From positions 248,001 to 312,000 of the forward strand of contig NZ_JADLQQ010000009.1 in NCBI RefSeq assembly GCF_015477765.1: a stretch of 64,000 nucleotides of DNA, in the 5' to 3' direction. The translations under genes and the position numbers were made by a program. Below are positions 9,461-17,377 of the stretch, one piece after another (the first letter of the stretch is position 1; every line of letters begins with the position of its first letter). The notes beneath the pieces were generated by a model, which ran no database searches, was not told where the DNA came from, and saw nothing but the letters and a program-made list of their open reading frames with translations. This stretch comes from Nocardia transvalensis (GTDB lineage Bacteria; Actinomycetota; Actinomycetes; Mycobacteriales; Mycobacteriaceae).

Positions 9461-9931
9461 ATGAATGCGTGGGTGTTGCGCGCCACAGTCCTCGGGGCGC
9501 TGACCGTTGTCCTGCGGACCGTGTTGGGCTTCGCGATGATCTACTGGCCGACGCACGGGGCATGGATGCGGATCCTGTGCCTGATCGTGCTGGTCGGGGC
9601 CGGACTCGCGTGGGGCCTGGTCGACGGCCGCAGCGACCGCCGCGCCAATCCGGATCCCGAACGCGGCGGCGAGGACCTCACCATGCGCTGGCTGAAGGCG
9701 GGCATTGCCGGCGGCCTCGGCAGCGGTGTGGCGTCGTGGCTTCTCGGCTACGTCCCCGGGTTCGACCTCGGCGGTAACGGCCTGTTCTTCGAGGTGACCG
9801 CGGGCGCCGCATTCATCATCCTGCTGATCTTCATTCCCGGCATGGCCGGTGTCGCCCTGGGCCGCTTCCTGGCGGGCCGCGAAACCCGCAAGGCAGAGTC
9901 GGCCGCACCGGTGGCGACGTCTGCCGCCTGA
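9461..9931 (+). CDS. Small multi-pass membrane protein (B-4DMT-like)
   Basis: 156 residues with four predicted membrane helices: ATVLGALTVVLRTVLGF, ILCLIVLVGAGLAWGLV, a Gly-rich helix GIAGGLGSGVASWLLGY, and TAGAAFIILLIFIPG. A short polar loop (DGRSDRRANPDPERGGED) divides the two halves. Its position directly after aroE and its length suit the B-4DMT family transporter annotation of Mycobacteriales; that name is recalled, not tested. Function unknown. The ATG at 9461 is 38 bases after aroE. A small hairpin follows the stop, so it probably ends the alaS-aroE transcript. Confidence 0.8.
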   Translation: MNAWVLRATVLGALTVVLRTVLGFAMIYWPTHGAWMRILCLIVLVGAGLAWGLVDGRSDRRANPDPERGGEDLTMRWLKAGIAGGLGSGVASWLLGYVPGFDLGGNGLFFEVTAGAAFIILLIFIPGMAGVALGRFLAGRETRKAESAAPVATSAA

Positions 9932-9947
9932 GCACCGCCGTCGGTGC
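9932..9947. terminator. Small hairpin between convergent genes
   Basis: GCACCG and CGGTGC pair around a 4-base loop between the stop of the membrane protein and the stop of the marR-like gene on the other strand. It may serve both directions; the stem is only 6 bp. Confidence 0.4.
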
Positions 9948-9956
9948 GGCACACAG

Positions 9957-10436
9957 TCAGGAGCGTGCCGATCGCAGCCGCCGAGCCTCGTCGGCCGTAG
10001 CGCGCTCCGCGGCCTCGAGGAAACGCAGAATCACCCGGATCTCGTCGTCGGTGAACTCCTCGAGATCGTCTCGGGTGCGCGCGATCAGTCCGGCGTAGGC
10101 GGCGGCGACCCGGTCCATACCCTCCCGCGTCGGTTCGATGAGGACCCGCCTGCGGTCGCTGGGATCGGGCACCCGGCGCACATATCCGGCGGCAACCAGC
10201 CGGTCGATCATGCGCGAGGCGGAGCCGGTGGTCAGATTCACCCGCTCGGCCAGAGCTCCCGGCGTGGCCGGGCCGTATTGGTCGAGCGCGTGTAGACACT
10301 GCACATCGGAGTCGGTCACGCCCAACTGATCGGCGACGACACCGTTGAGCTGCACCACTCGCACGGCCCAGCTCGGCACTGCGCCCCTGATGATCTTGCC
10401 GAGCAGGGTTTCCCGATCCTGATCCGGCTCCGCCAC
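9957..10436 (-). CDS. MarR-family transcriptional regulator
   Basis: 159 residues. The winged helix-turn-helix is clear: QCLHALDQYGPATPGALAE, then recognition helix LTTGSASRMIDRLVAAG, then the wing VRRVPDPSDRRRVLIE with the canonical Asp-Arg-Arg. Flanking helices form the dimer interface. It is divergent from a cytochrome P450, and two palindromes lie between them, so it probably represses itself and the P450. The ligand is unknown. Confidence 0.93.
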   Translation of the reverse strand: MAEPDQDRETLLGKIIRGAVPSWAVRVVQLNGVVADQLGVTDSDVQCLHALDQYGPATPGALAERVNLTTGSASRMIDRLVAAGYVRRVPDPSDRRRVLIEPTREGMDRVAAAYAGLIARTRDDLEEFTDDEIRVILRFLEAAERATADEARRLRSARS

Positions 10437-10456
10437 AGTGGCTGTCTCCTCTCATA

Positions 10457-10505
10457 TCGCTGCGTGACGCAGCGAATCCGTGCTATCTTCACTGTGTCAC
10501 ACAGT
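10457..10505. promoter_or_regulatory. Two palindromes between marR and P450 genes (likely operators)
   Basis: Palindrome 1 (10457-10475) pairs TCGCTGCG with CGCAGCGA around TGA. Palindrome 2 (10491-10505) is ACTGTGTCACACAGT, exact around its central base. They lie 20 and 54 bases upstream of the marR start and about 80-130 bases upstream of the P450 start, where MarR operators usually sit. Binding is inferred. Confidence 0.6.
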
Positions 10506-10583
10506 AACTTCGTCGCGCAGCTATCATACTCCGGCGGCGGAGATCCGGCCCGCGCTCGCGGGCGAAGCCTTCGAGGAGATTCG

Positions 10584-11735
10584 ATGACCTGTGCTCCGGA
10601 AATCGCCATCGACCCGTTCGCGGCCACCACCCGCGGTATCGACGATCCGCACCCCGCTCGTGCTGTCCTGCGGGCCGCCGGGCCGATCGTGCGGGCCGAA
10701 GCCCCCGCCGGGGGACCGGTGTGGATCGTCACCGACGAAGCCCTCGCTCGGCAGGCGCTCGTCCACCCGATGCTCGTCAAGGATCCGGCCTATGCGCCGG
10801 CCCACTGGGACCGCCGGGCCGCGGGGCTGGAACCCCTTGCCGCCGAGCAGCTTTCGCTCACCACCGCCGACGGCCCGGTGCATGCGCGCCTGCGCCGGGC
10901 GCACGCCCCGCTCTTCACGGCACAGCGGATGCGCGGCTACGCAGAGCGGATGAAGACGTTCGCCCACGACCTGTTGACCGAATGCGCACGCTCCGGCGAG
11001 ACGGTCGACTTGATGGCCGACTTCGCCACTCGGTACCCGCTCACCGTGGTCTGCGACGTGCTCGGGATCCCCCTCGACCGCATCGACCAGGCCATCGCCG
11101 CCTGCCAGGGCATGTACAGCTACAGCTTCGACCCCGAAGAGACCGGCAAGGCCATGGCGGCCTTCACGGACTTGGCCACCGCCGCGTTGCACGGGGAACG
11201 CGATGGTCTCGCCGTCGAGTTACGCGACAGGCTCGGCGACGAAATCACCGAAGCCCAACTGCATTATCTGTTGTTCACTCTGATCTACGCCGGTCAACTG
11301 ACCACCGATCCGGCCCTCGGGTTTCTGCTCGCGCGCCTCCTCCGCGGAACCGACGACCTGCCGACCGACGAGCTCGTCCGCGACACACTGCGCCTGCACC
11401 CACCGGCGCCATTCACCCTCTGGCGCTTCACCTCTGGCGACGTCGACTTCGCCGGGATAAGCCTCCCCGCCCGCTCTCCACTGCTCATCGACATCCAGGG
11501 CATCAACACCACTCCCGGCCGTCGGCCCGGTCCGGACCTGACCTTCGGTGCCGGTCCCCATTACTGCACCGGCGCACACCTCGCGCAATGGGAACTCCGC
11601 GCCCTCGCCGAAACCGTCCGGACCAGCTTCCCGCGCGCCCGCCTGGCCGTGCCGTACTCCGCCCTGCGCCAAACCGATCTGGGCGGCATCCAAGGCAGCA
11701 GGCTGACCGCCCTCCCGGTCGACTTGAACGGCTGA
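10584..11735 (+). CDS. Cytochrome P450, atypical
   Basis: 383 residues from an ATG preceded by GAGGAG. The haem-binding loop FGAGPHYCTGAHLAQWE is intact with Cys near residue 328, and the I-helix has AGQLTTD (family AGxxTT). Two features are unusual. The K-helix ExxR motif reads DTLR just before LHPP, so Glu is replaced by Asp. The meander between the K-helix strands and the haem loop is very short (GINTTPGRRPGPDLTFG), lacking the usual NRDP and FPDPDRFD blocks. Haem binding is likely; normal oxygen activation is less sure. No ferredoxin gene adjoins it. It is probably controlled by the divergent MarR gene. Confidence 0.88.
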   Translation: MTCAPEIAIDPFAATTRGIDDPHPARAVLRAAGPIVRAEAPAGGPVWIVTDEALARQALVHPMLVKDPAYAPAHWDRRAAGLEPLAAEQLSLTTADGPVHARLRRAHAPLFTAQRMRGYAERMKTFAHDLLTECARSGETVDLMADFATRYPLTVVCDVLGIPLDRIDQAIAACQGMYSYSFDPEETGKAMAAFTDLATAALHGERDGLAVELRDRLGDEITEAQLHYLLFTLIYAGQLTTDPALGFLLARLLRGTDDLPTDELVRDTLRLHPPAPFTLWRFTSGDVDFAGISLPARSPLLIDIQGINTTPGRRPGPDLTFGAGPHYCTGAHLAQWELRALAETVRTSFPRARLAVPYSALRQTDLGGIQGSRLTALPVDLNG

Positions 11736-11738
11736 CGT

Positions 11739-12626
11739 TCAGTCCGTCGTGTGGATGGTCGTGTCGACCAGTCGGCGGATCTCGTCGGCGACAAGGTGGG
11801 GTTCGGAGAGCAGCGGGTAATGACCGGAGTGCTCGGCGACGACGTGGCGTCCTTTGGGGGACTGGGCTGCACGGAGGGCGTGCACGTTGTTGAGGATGGC
11901 GCGGAGCTCGTCATTCATGCCGTTCCCGGCGCGTCCCCCAGAGATCACCGTGACCGGAAGGTCGCGCAGATTCGGCGGATTCTCTCGATAAGCGGCCAGC
12001 TCGTCGAGGAATGTGCGCTCCTGGGCCGCGAAGGTCTTCATCGCCTGAACCGTGAATCCCTCCCGCCGCATGTCCCGGCGGGCGTCCGGGGGGAGGGGCG
12101 CGGTCAGCGATCGGAAGAAGGGGCGCAGCAACTTCATTCGTGCCGCTACGAGCCCGAGGGCGATGGTCCGTCGTTCCGACCTACGAAAAGCGGGGCCGAA
12201 CAAGAGGTCCAGGCCTTCGTCCGTCGGGTCGACCAGGACGAGTCCGGCGATTCGGTCCGGGTTCGCGGCGGCTGCGGTGCGGGTGATCGGGGCGCCTGCA
12301 CTGTGCGCGACCAATACGTATGGCCCTGCGCCGAAGTGGTCGAGCACCTCGCCGAGGTCGCCGGACATCCTGTCCAAGGTCCGCGAGCGCGGGTCGGGCG
12401 CGCTGCGACCGAACCCGGACCGGTCGTAAACGATCGCTCGCGCCCATTGCCCGACCAATGGCTGGACCAGCGCCCACGTGGATCTGCTGGCCGCCGCGCC
12501 GGCCTCGAAAACGATTGTCGGCGCGCGCGACCCCTCCGGGCCGGGAAGCACCATCGCGTGCAGCCTGCGCCCATCGGACGTCGTCACCCAGACGGTGTCG
12601 CCTTGAGTGTGATGCTCGGACGTCAA
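11739..12626 (-). CDS. Alpha/beta hydrolase
   Basis: About 295 residues of a classical alpha/beta hydrolase: oxyanion region VFEAGAAASRSTW, nucleophile elbow VAHSAGAPIT (Ser in AHSAG), acidic residue region LVDPTDEG, and a C-terminal His in AEHSGHYPLLSEPH. Start is uncertain: the frame is open up to a TTG at 12704, but a promoter-like sequence lies at 12640-12665, so I favour the TTG at 12626. It begins downstream of aroB on the same strand and may be co-transcribed, yet nothing ties it to the shikimate pathway. Its 3' end is 3 bases from the convergent P450. Substrate unknown. Confidence 0.82.
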   Translation of the reverse strand: MTSEHHTQGDTVWVTTSDGRRLHAMVLPGPEGSRAPTIVFEAGAAASRSTWALVQPLVGQWARAIVYDRSGFGRSAPDPRSRTLDRMSGDLGEVLDHFGAGPYVLVAHSAGAPITRTAAAANPDRIAGLVLVDPTDEGLDLLFGPAFRRSERRTIALGLVAARMKLLRPFFRSLTAPLPPDARRDMRREGFTVQAMKTFAAQERTFLDELAAYRENPPNLRDLPVTVISGGRAGNGMNDELRAILNNVHALRAAQSPKGRHVVAEHSGHYPLLSEPHLVADEIRRLVDTTIHTTD

Positions 12627-12639
12627 CCCCGGTACCCCC

Positions 12640-12665
12640 CAACGATTTATGCGTACAGTGTTCGC
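12640..12665 (-). promoter_or_regulatory. Promoter-like sequence with CGAACACTGT motif
   Basis: On the minus strand CGAACACTGT is followed by ACGCATAAATCG, containing a -10-like CATAAAT. The same GAACACTGT word occurs in a cluster upstream of the serine hydrolase gene near 21.96 kb. This supports a TTG start at 12626 for the hydrolase. Confidence 0.4.
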
Positions 12666-12736
12666 AGTCGAGGACAGCGTAGGCACGGCCGCGACGTGGG
12701 GCAATAAGTACCTACCGGCAGGGCACGTGATTGGGC

Positions 12737-13855
12737 TTACAGGAGAATGGGGCCGTTCGTCGGGTTGTCCTCGCGGGCGATGGTCGCGTAGGCGGCGGCC
12801 AGGAGGGAGGGGTCGGGGCCCTCGAGGCGGCCGGGTTTGGCCAGGCCGTCGAGGACCACGAAACGGAGGACGCCCGAGCGGGTCTTCTTGTCGGTCTGCA
12901 TGGTGTCCAGCAGTTGGGGGAGAGCGTCGGCGTCGTACGTGGTGGGGAGGCCGACGCTTTCCAGGACCGTGCGGTGGCGGTCGGCGGTGGCGTCGTCGAG
13001 GCGCCCGGCCAACCGGCCCAGTTCCGCGGCGAACACCAGGCCCACCGACACGGCCGCGCCGTGGCGCCAGCGGTACCGCTCGCGGCGCTCGATGGCGTGG
13101 CCGAGAGTGTGGCCGTAATTGAGGATTTCGCGCAGGCTCGCCTCCTTCAGGTCGGCCGACACCACGTCGGCCTTCACCTGAACGGCGCGGCGCACCAGCT
13201 CCGGCAGCACGTCGCCGGTCGGGTCGAGGGCCGCCTGCGGGTCGCGCTCGATCAGGTCCAGGATCACCGGGTCGGCGATGAATCCGGCCTTGATGATCTC
13301 GGCCATCCCGGCCACGATCTCGTTGCGCGGCACCGTCTCCAGCGTCGCCAGATCGACCAGCACCGCCGCGGGCTCATGGAAGCAGCCGACCAGATTCTTA
13401 CCGGCCTCGGTGTTGATCCCGGTCTTACCGCCCACCGCGGCGTCGACCATTGCCAGCAGTGTGGTCGGCACGTGCACGATATTTACCCCGCGCATCCAGG
13501 TCGCGGCCACGAATCCGGCCAGATCGGTGGCGGCGCCACCACCCAGGCTGATCACCACATCCTGACGGGTGAGCCCGATGCGCCCCAGCACCTCCCAGCA
13601 GAATCCGGCCACCGGCAGATCCTTACCGGCCTCGGCGTCGGGGATCTCGATGCGATGCGCGTCGAGTCCCTTGTCCGCCAACGCCTTCCGCACCACCTCG
13701 GCGGTCTCGGTCAGCGGCGGCTGGTGAAAGATCGCGACGGTACGCACACCGGACCGGCCGGTGACCTGCTCGACCAGATCGCCCAGCAGTCCACGCCCGA
13801 TGATCACCGGGTACGGGTCGGCCGCGCGGACCTCGATGCGGGTCGGCTCACTCAT
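12737..13855 (-). CDS. aroB: 3-Dehydroquinate synthase
   Basis: 372 residues. It converts DAHP to 3-dehydroquinate using NAD and a divalent metal. NAD-binding and active-site motifs are present: SLGGGAATDLAGFVAATWMRG (shortened here to its start), VGGKTGINTEAGKNLVGCFH and the metal ligands in AEIIKAGF and NYGHTLGHAIE. ATG 13855 overlaps the aroK stop by 4 bases, so translation is coupled. In mycobacteria the type II dehydroquinase gene normally follows aroB; here an alpha/beta hydrolase follows instead. Confidence 0.97.
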   Translation of the reverse strand: MSEPTRIEVRAADPYPVIIGRGLLGDLVEQVTGRSGVRTVAIFHQPPLTETAEVVRKALADKGLDAHRIEIPDAEAGKDLPVAGFCWEVLGRIGLTRQDVVISLGGGAATDLAGFVAATWMRGVNIVHVPTTLLAMVDAAVGGKTGINTEAGKNLVGCFHEPAAVLVDLATLETVPRNEIVAGMAEIIKAGFIADPVILDLIERDPQAALDPTGDVLPELVRRAVQVKADVVSADLKEASLREILNYGHTLGHAIERRERYRWRHGAAVSVGLVFAAELGRLAGRLDDATADRHRTVLESVGLPTTYDADALPQLLDTMQTDKKTRSGVLRFVVLDGLAKPGRLEGPDPSLLAAAYATIAREDNPTNGPILL

Positions 13856-15405
13856 GTGTGCTGCTCCGATTCTTCTCGTGCTCGTAGGGACTGTGCTGAG
13901 ACATGATGCCTCTGCCTTCCGCCCACCGGATTCAGCTCCGTGCCAGCGACGAAGGACGCCGATCCGCCCACCGATGCCGGGTCTGCGAGCCGCCGGGTCG
14001 GGTGCGCTGCGGCATCGGCGTCGGTGGCCGAATTCGGTGGTGCGGCCGGGTTCGATGCGGAGGGACCGCTGACCTCGGCGTCGGCCGTGGTGTCGGATGG
14101 CCGTTGCCGCGGGGAGCGTGACCGCGCCTCGGTCGAGTACGCGGTATGGGCCGGGGCGCCGGTCGGTGGACCGGCCGGGCGGGTTGCGGTGCGACGGGAT
14201 CGACGGTTGTTCTGGCCGGCGACGGAATGTTGCTGGGGAGCAACAGGATTCGCGGTATCGAAAGCGGGCGTGGACTGGCTTGCTCGGCCGTCGGCGGGCT
14301 GTGCTGGATGCCGTCCCGTCGGAACGGTTTCGCCGGGCGCACCGGCGGCGCGACGCACACCACGCTTGCGGCGGCGTCGGCCGCCTTGCTCGGCCTTCGA
14401 GACTTGGGGGGCCGCATCCGGTTCGGAATGCGTCTCGTCCGAGTTCGTTGCGGTTCGCTGGTTCTCGCCCGTGTTACCGCGACCGGACGGTGGTGGTGAA
14501 TTCGCGGGTTCTGGGGACGTCGGCGCTGCTCCGGTCGCTGGTGTGGTTGCACCCGAAGAGCGCGATAGGCCGCTGTCGGCAGGCGAATCCGCTGTGGTGA
14601 CAGTGCCCGAGCGGCGCCGCCCCCCGCGTCGCGAGCGGCGGGAACGACGGCGTGGGCCGGTCGAGTTCGTGGCTGGGGCCTCGGCGTTCATTGTTCCTGC
14701 GGCTTCGTCCGGTGCCGCGGCGGGTGCGTCCCGATCGGTGGTCGCAGTCGTCGAATTCGTTTGCACGCCCGTGTATTTCGATTGACCACGGCGACGGCGT
14801 CGCGCGCGGGCGCGGCGGCTGGTGCCCTCGCCGTCGACGGGACGCGGTGGAGCGGAGGTCGGCTTGGGTTCGGCCGGTTGCAGATCCAGCCTCGCCATGA
14901 TGTTGCGGACCACCCGGCCGGGGCTGCGGCCGTCGGTGCGCACCCGCACGCTGGCCACCTCCCGGTAGAAGGGGCGGCGCTCGCGCATCAGGGCGCGGTA
15001 CTTGGCGCCCGGGTCGTCACCGGTCAGCAGCGGCCGGTTGGTACCGGCGCCGGTGCGCCGGAGTCCTTCGGCCACACTGATTTCCAGATAGACCACGGTG
15101 CGCCCGCGCAGCAGTTCACGCGTGGCCGACGACAGCACCGCGCCACCACCGAGTGACACCACACCGGTGTGGGACAGCACGGCGCGGCGCACTACCCGCT
15201 CCTCGATGCGCCGGAACTCGGGTTCGCCGTCGTCGGCGAAGATCTCGGGGATCGTCCGTCCGGTCTCCGCCTCGATCCCGGCGTCGGTGTCGAACAGTTC
15301 GACGCCGAGTTCCTTGGCGAGCTTGCGGCCGATCGTCGACTTGCCCGCCCCCGGCGGCCCGACCAGCACCACGCACGGCCGGCGCGGGTCGGTCTGCACG
15401 ATCAT
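13852..15405 (-). CDS. aroK: Shikimate kinase with long Arg/Pro-rich C-terminal extension
   Basis: 517 residues against about 175 for the usual enzyme. Residues 1-175 are complete shikimate kinase: P-loop GPPGAGKSTIGRKL, shikimate-binding DTDAGIE, GGGAVL, and lid TNRPLLTG. Residues 176-517 are low complexity, rich in Ala, Pro, Ser, Thr and Gln. They carry basic clusters such as RRARARRRRRGQSKYTG, RRRSRRSRRGGRRRSG and GGRRRRKRGVRRAAG. The tail has no stop or frameshift and runs exactly to a 4-base overlap with aroB, which argues that it is real. The ATG at 15405 overlaps the aroC stop; the open frame continues upstream only as an aroC shadow. Kinase function is secure; the tail is probably disordered and could bind nucleic acid or a partner. 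Confidence 0.93.
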   Translation of the reverse strand: MIVQTDPRRPCVVLVGPPGAGKSTIGRKLAKELGVELFDTDAGIEAETGRTIPEIFADDGEPEFRRIEERVVRRAVLSHTGVVSLGGGAVLSSATRELLRGRTVVYLEISVAEGLRRTGAGTNRPLLTGDDPGAKYRALMRERRPFYREVASVRVRTDGRSPGRVVRNIMARLDLQPAEPKPTSAPPRPVDGEGTSRRARARRRRRGQSKYTGVQTNSTTATTDRDAPAAAPDEAAGTMNAEAPATNSTGPRRRSRRSRRGGRRRSGTVTTADSPADSGLSRSSGATTPATGAAPTSPEPANSPPPSGRGNTGENQRTATNSDETHSEPDAAPQVSKAEQGGRRRRKRGVRRAAGAPGETVPTGRHPAQPADGRASQSTPAFDTANPVAPQQHSVAGQNNRRSRRTATRPAGPPTGAPAHTAYSTEARSRSPRQRPSDTTADAEVSGPSASNPAAPPNSATDADAAAHPTRRLADPASVGGSASFVAGTELNPVGGRQRHHVSAQSLRAREESEQHT

Positions 15406-16616
15406 GACGTCACGGTGCCCGGGATGTGCGGGCGGGCGTTGATCCGCTTCAGGTAGCTGGTGAGGTTCTCGACCGTCTCCGGCAGCGAATCGCCCCCGAA
15501 CTTCTCCAGCGCCGCCTGCGCGACCACCAGCGCGACCATCGCCTCGGCCACCACACCGGCGGCCGGGACCGCGCACACGTCCGAGCGCTGATGGATGGCG
15601 GCGGCCTCTTCGCCGGTGGACATGTCCACCGTCGACAGCGCCCGCGGCACGGTCGAGATCGGCTTCATCGCCGCGCGCACCCGCAGCGGCTCCCCGTTGG
15701 TCATGCCGCCCTCGAGGCCACCGGCCCGGTTGGTGGAGCGCAGCACGCCGTCGGGGCCGGGCCGCATCTCGTCGTGGGCCTGGCTGCCGCGCCGGCGCGC
15801 GGTCTCGAAACCGTCGCCGACCTCGACGCCCTTGATGGCCTGAATCCCCATGAGCGCCCCGGCCAGCCGCGCGTCGAGGCGGTTCTCGCCGCTGGTGAAC
15901 GAGCCCAGCCCGACCGGCAGCCCCTCGACCACGACCTCGACGACGCCGCCGAGCGTGTCGCCGTCCTTCTTGGCGGCCTCGATCTCGGCGATCATCGCCG
16001 CCTCGGCCTGCTTGTCGAAGGCACGCACCGGACTCTCGTCGATGGCGGCCAGATCCGCGGCCGTCGGCACCAAACCGGCTGCGGCCTGGGCGGTTCCGAT
16101 GGACACCACGTGCGAGACGACCTCGACACCCAGCGCCTGCCGCAGGAACTGCCGCGCCACGGTGCCGGCGGCGACACGGGCCGCGGTCTCGCGGGCGCTG
16201 GCCCGCTCGAGCACCGGCCGGGCGTCGTCGAAGCCGTATTTGAGCATGCCGGAGTAGTCGGCGTGCCCGGGCCGCGGCCGGGTCAGCGGCGCGTTGCGGG
16301 CCAGCTCGGCCAGTTCGGCCTCGTCGACCGGATCGGAGGCCATGACCTGCGTCCACTTCGGCCACTCGGAGTTGCCGATCTCGATAGCGATCGGACCACC
16401 CATGGTGCGGCCGTGCCGGACACCGCCGATGACGGTGACCTTGTCGGCCTCGAACTTCATCCGGGCGCCGCGCCCGTAGCCCAGGCGGCGGCGCGCCAGT
16501 TGCGCGGCAATATCGGCGGAGGTCACCTCGACTCCGGCCACCATCCCCTCGAGGATCGCGACAAGGGCGGGACCATGGGATTCTCCGGCAGTTATCCAGC
16601 GCAACACGGACTCCAT
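15402..16616 (-). CDS. aroC: Chorismate synthase
   Basis: 404 residues, FMN-dependent, converts EPSP to chorismate. Signature blocks: WITAGESHGPALVAI, RRLGYGRGARMKFE, IGNSEWPKW, RPGHADYSGMLKYGF, and the late RSDVCAVPAAGVVAEAM. ATG 16616 gives MESVLRW; a GTG three codons later (VLRW) matches the start of some homologues. First gene of aroC-aroK-aroB. Its upstream region is filled by the 24-bp repeat array, so its promoter must lie within or very near that array. Confidence 0.97.
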   Translation of the reverse strand: MESVLRWITAGESHGPALVAILEGMVAGVEVTSADIAAQLARRRLGYGRGARMKFEADKVTVIGGVRHGRTMGGPIAIEIGNSEWPKWTQVMASDPVDEAELAELARNAPLTRPRPGHADYSGMLKYGFDDARPVLERASARETAARVAAGTVARQFLRQALGVEVVSHVVSIGTAQAAAGLVPTAADLAAIDESPVRAFDKQAEAAMIAEIEAAKKDGDTLGGVVEVVVEGLPVGLGSFTSGENRLDARLAGALMGIQAIKGVEVGDGFETARRRGSQAHDEMRPGPDGVLRSTNRAGGLEGGMTNGEPLRVRAAMKPISTVPRALSTVDMSTGEEAAAIHQRSDVCAVPAAGVVAEAMVALVVAQAALEKFGGDSLPETVENLTSYLKRINARPHIPGTVTS

Positions 16617-16741
16617 CTTTCCACGTCAGCACGGTCACCCGGTCATGTGGGCCACCCGCACGGCGCGACGGAGCGCGGTCGCGGTCGCGCGCGTCGCCCC
16701 CGACCACGGCCGATGCCCGAGATTCGCCAGCGGCGGCCAGC

Positions 16742-16766
16742 GCCCCTTCGCTTCGCTCAGGGATGA
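16742..16766 (+). repeat. Left arm of inverted repeat bracketing the 24-bp array
   Basis: This 25-base sequence contains CCCTTCGCTTCGCTCAGGGA and matches the reverse complement of 17343-17367 at 24 of 25 positions. The two arms enclose the whole tandem array. Confidence 0.8.
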
Positions 16767-16768
16767 GA

Positions 16769-17283
16769 GGTGAATGCCTGCCGGGGTGGGAGGTGAATGC
16801 CTGCTGGGGTGAGAGGTGGGTGCCTGCTGGGGTGAGAGGTGGGTGCCTGTCGGGTGTGGGAGGTGGGTGCCTGTCGGGTGTGGGAGGTGGGTGCCTGTCG
16901 GGTGTGGGAGGTGGGTGCCTGTCGGGTGTGGGAGGTGGGTGCCTGTCGCGTGTGGGAGGTGAGTGCCTGTCGGGGTGGGAGGTGGGTGCTTGCCGGGTGC
17001 GGGAGGTGGGTGCTTGCCGGGTGTGGGAGGTGGGTGCTTGCCGCGTGTGGGAGGTGGGTGCTTGCCGCGTGTGGGAGGTGGGTGCCTGTCGGGTGTGGGA
17101 GGTGGGTGCCTGTCGGGTGTGGGAGGTGGGTGCTTGCCGCGTGTGGGAGGTGGGTGCTTGCCGCGTGTGGGAGGTGGGTGCCTGTCGGGTGTGGGAGGTG
17201 AGTGCCTGCCGGGGTGGGAGGTGAGTGTTTGCCGGGTGTGGGAGGTGGGTGCTTGCCGGGGGTGAGAGGTGGGTGCCTGCGGG
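16769..17283. repeat. 24-bp tandem repeat, about 22 units
   Basis: Units begin GGTGGGTGC and end GTGTGGGA, with variable middle CTGTCGG, TTGCCGG or TTGCCGC. Most are exactly 24 bp; five are 23 bp. Units start at 16769, 16792, 16815, 16838, then nearly every 24 bases to 17268. Because 24 is divisible by 3, all frames stay open and give false repetitive proteins in both directions; none has a ribosome site or neighbour link. The array fills the 760 bases between aroC and the prepilin-peptidase-like gene. Two further short units (TCATTCCTGACCGGTCC and TCATCCCTGAGCGGTCC) follow at 17294-17342. Confidence 0.93.
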
Positions 17284-17342
17284 CCGCTATCTCTCATTCC
17301 TGACCGGTCCTTCTCTTTCATCCCTGAGCGGTCCTTACTCTT

Positions 17343-17367
17343 TCATCCCTGAGCGAAGCGAAGGGCC
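17343..17367 (-). repeat. Right arm of inverted repeat bracketing the 24-bp array
   Basis: Reverse complement of the left arm at 16742-16766 with one mismatch. It lies 11 bases past the stop of the prepilin-peptidase-like gene on the minus strand and could act as part of that gene's terminator. Confidence 0.8.
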
Positions 17368-17377
17368 ATCGTGATCG

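Noticed and set aside
15406..16707. 434-codon N-terminal extension of the aroK frame
   Set aside because: It is the wrong frame of aroC, with Arg/Gly-rich shadow composition; the ATG at 15405 overlaps the aroC stop as expected for the operon.
16769..17283. CRISPR array
   Set aside because: Units are contiguous with no unique spacers and no cas genes nearby.
16763..17321. Repetitive proteins encoded by the 24-bp array on both strands
   Set aside because: Frames stay open only because the period is a multiple of three; no ribosome sites and no conserved start.
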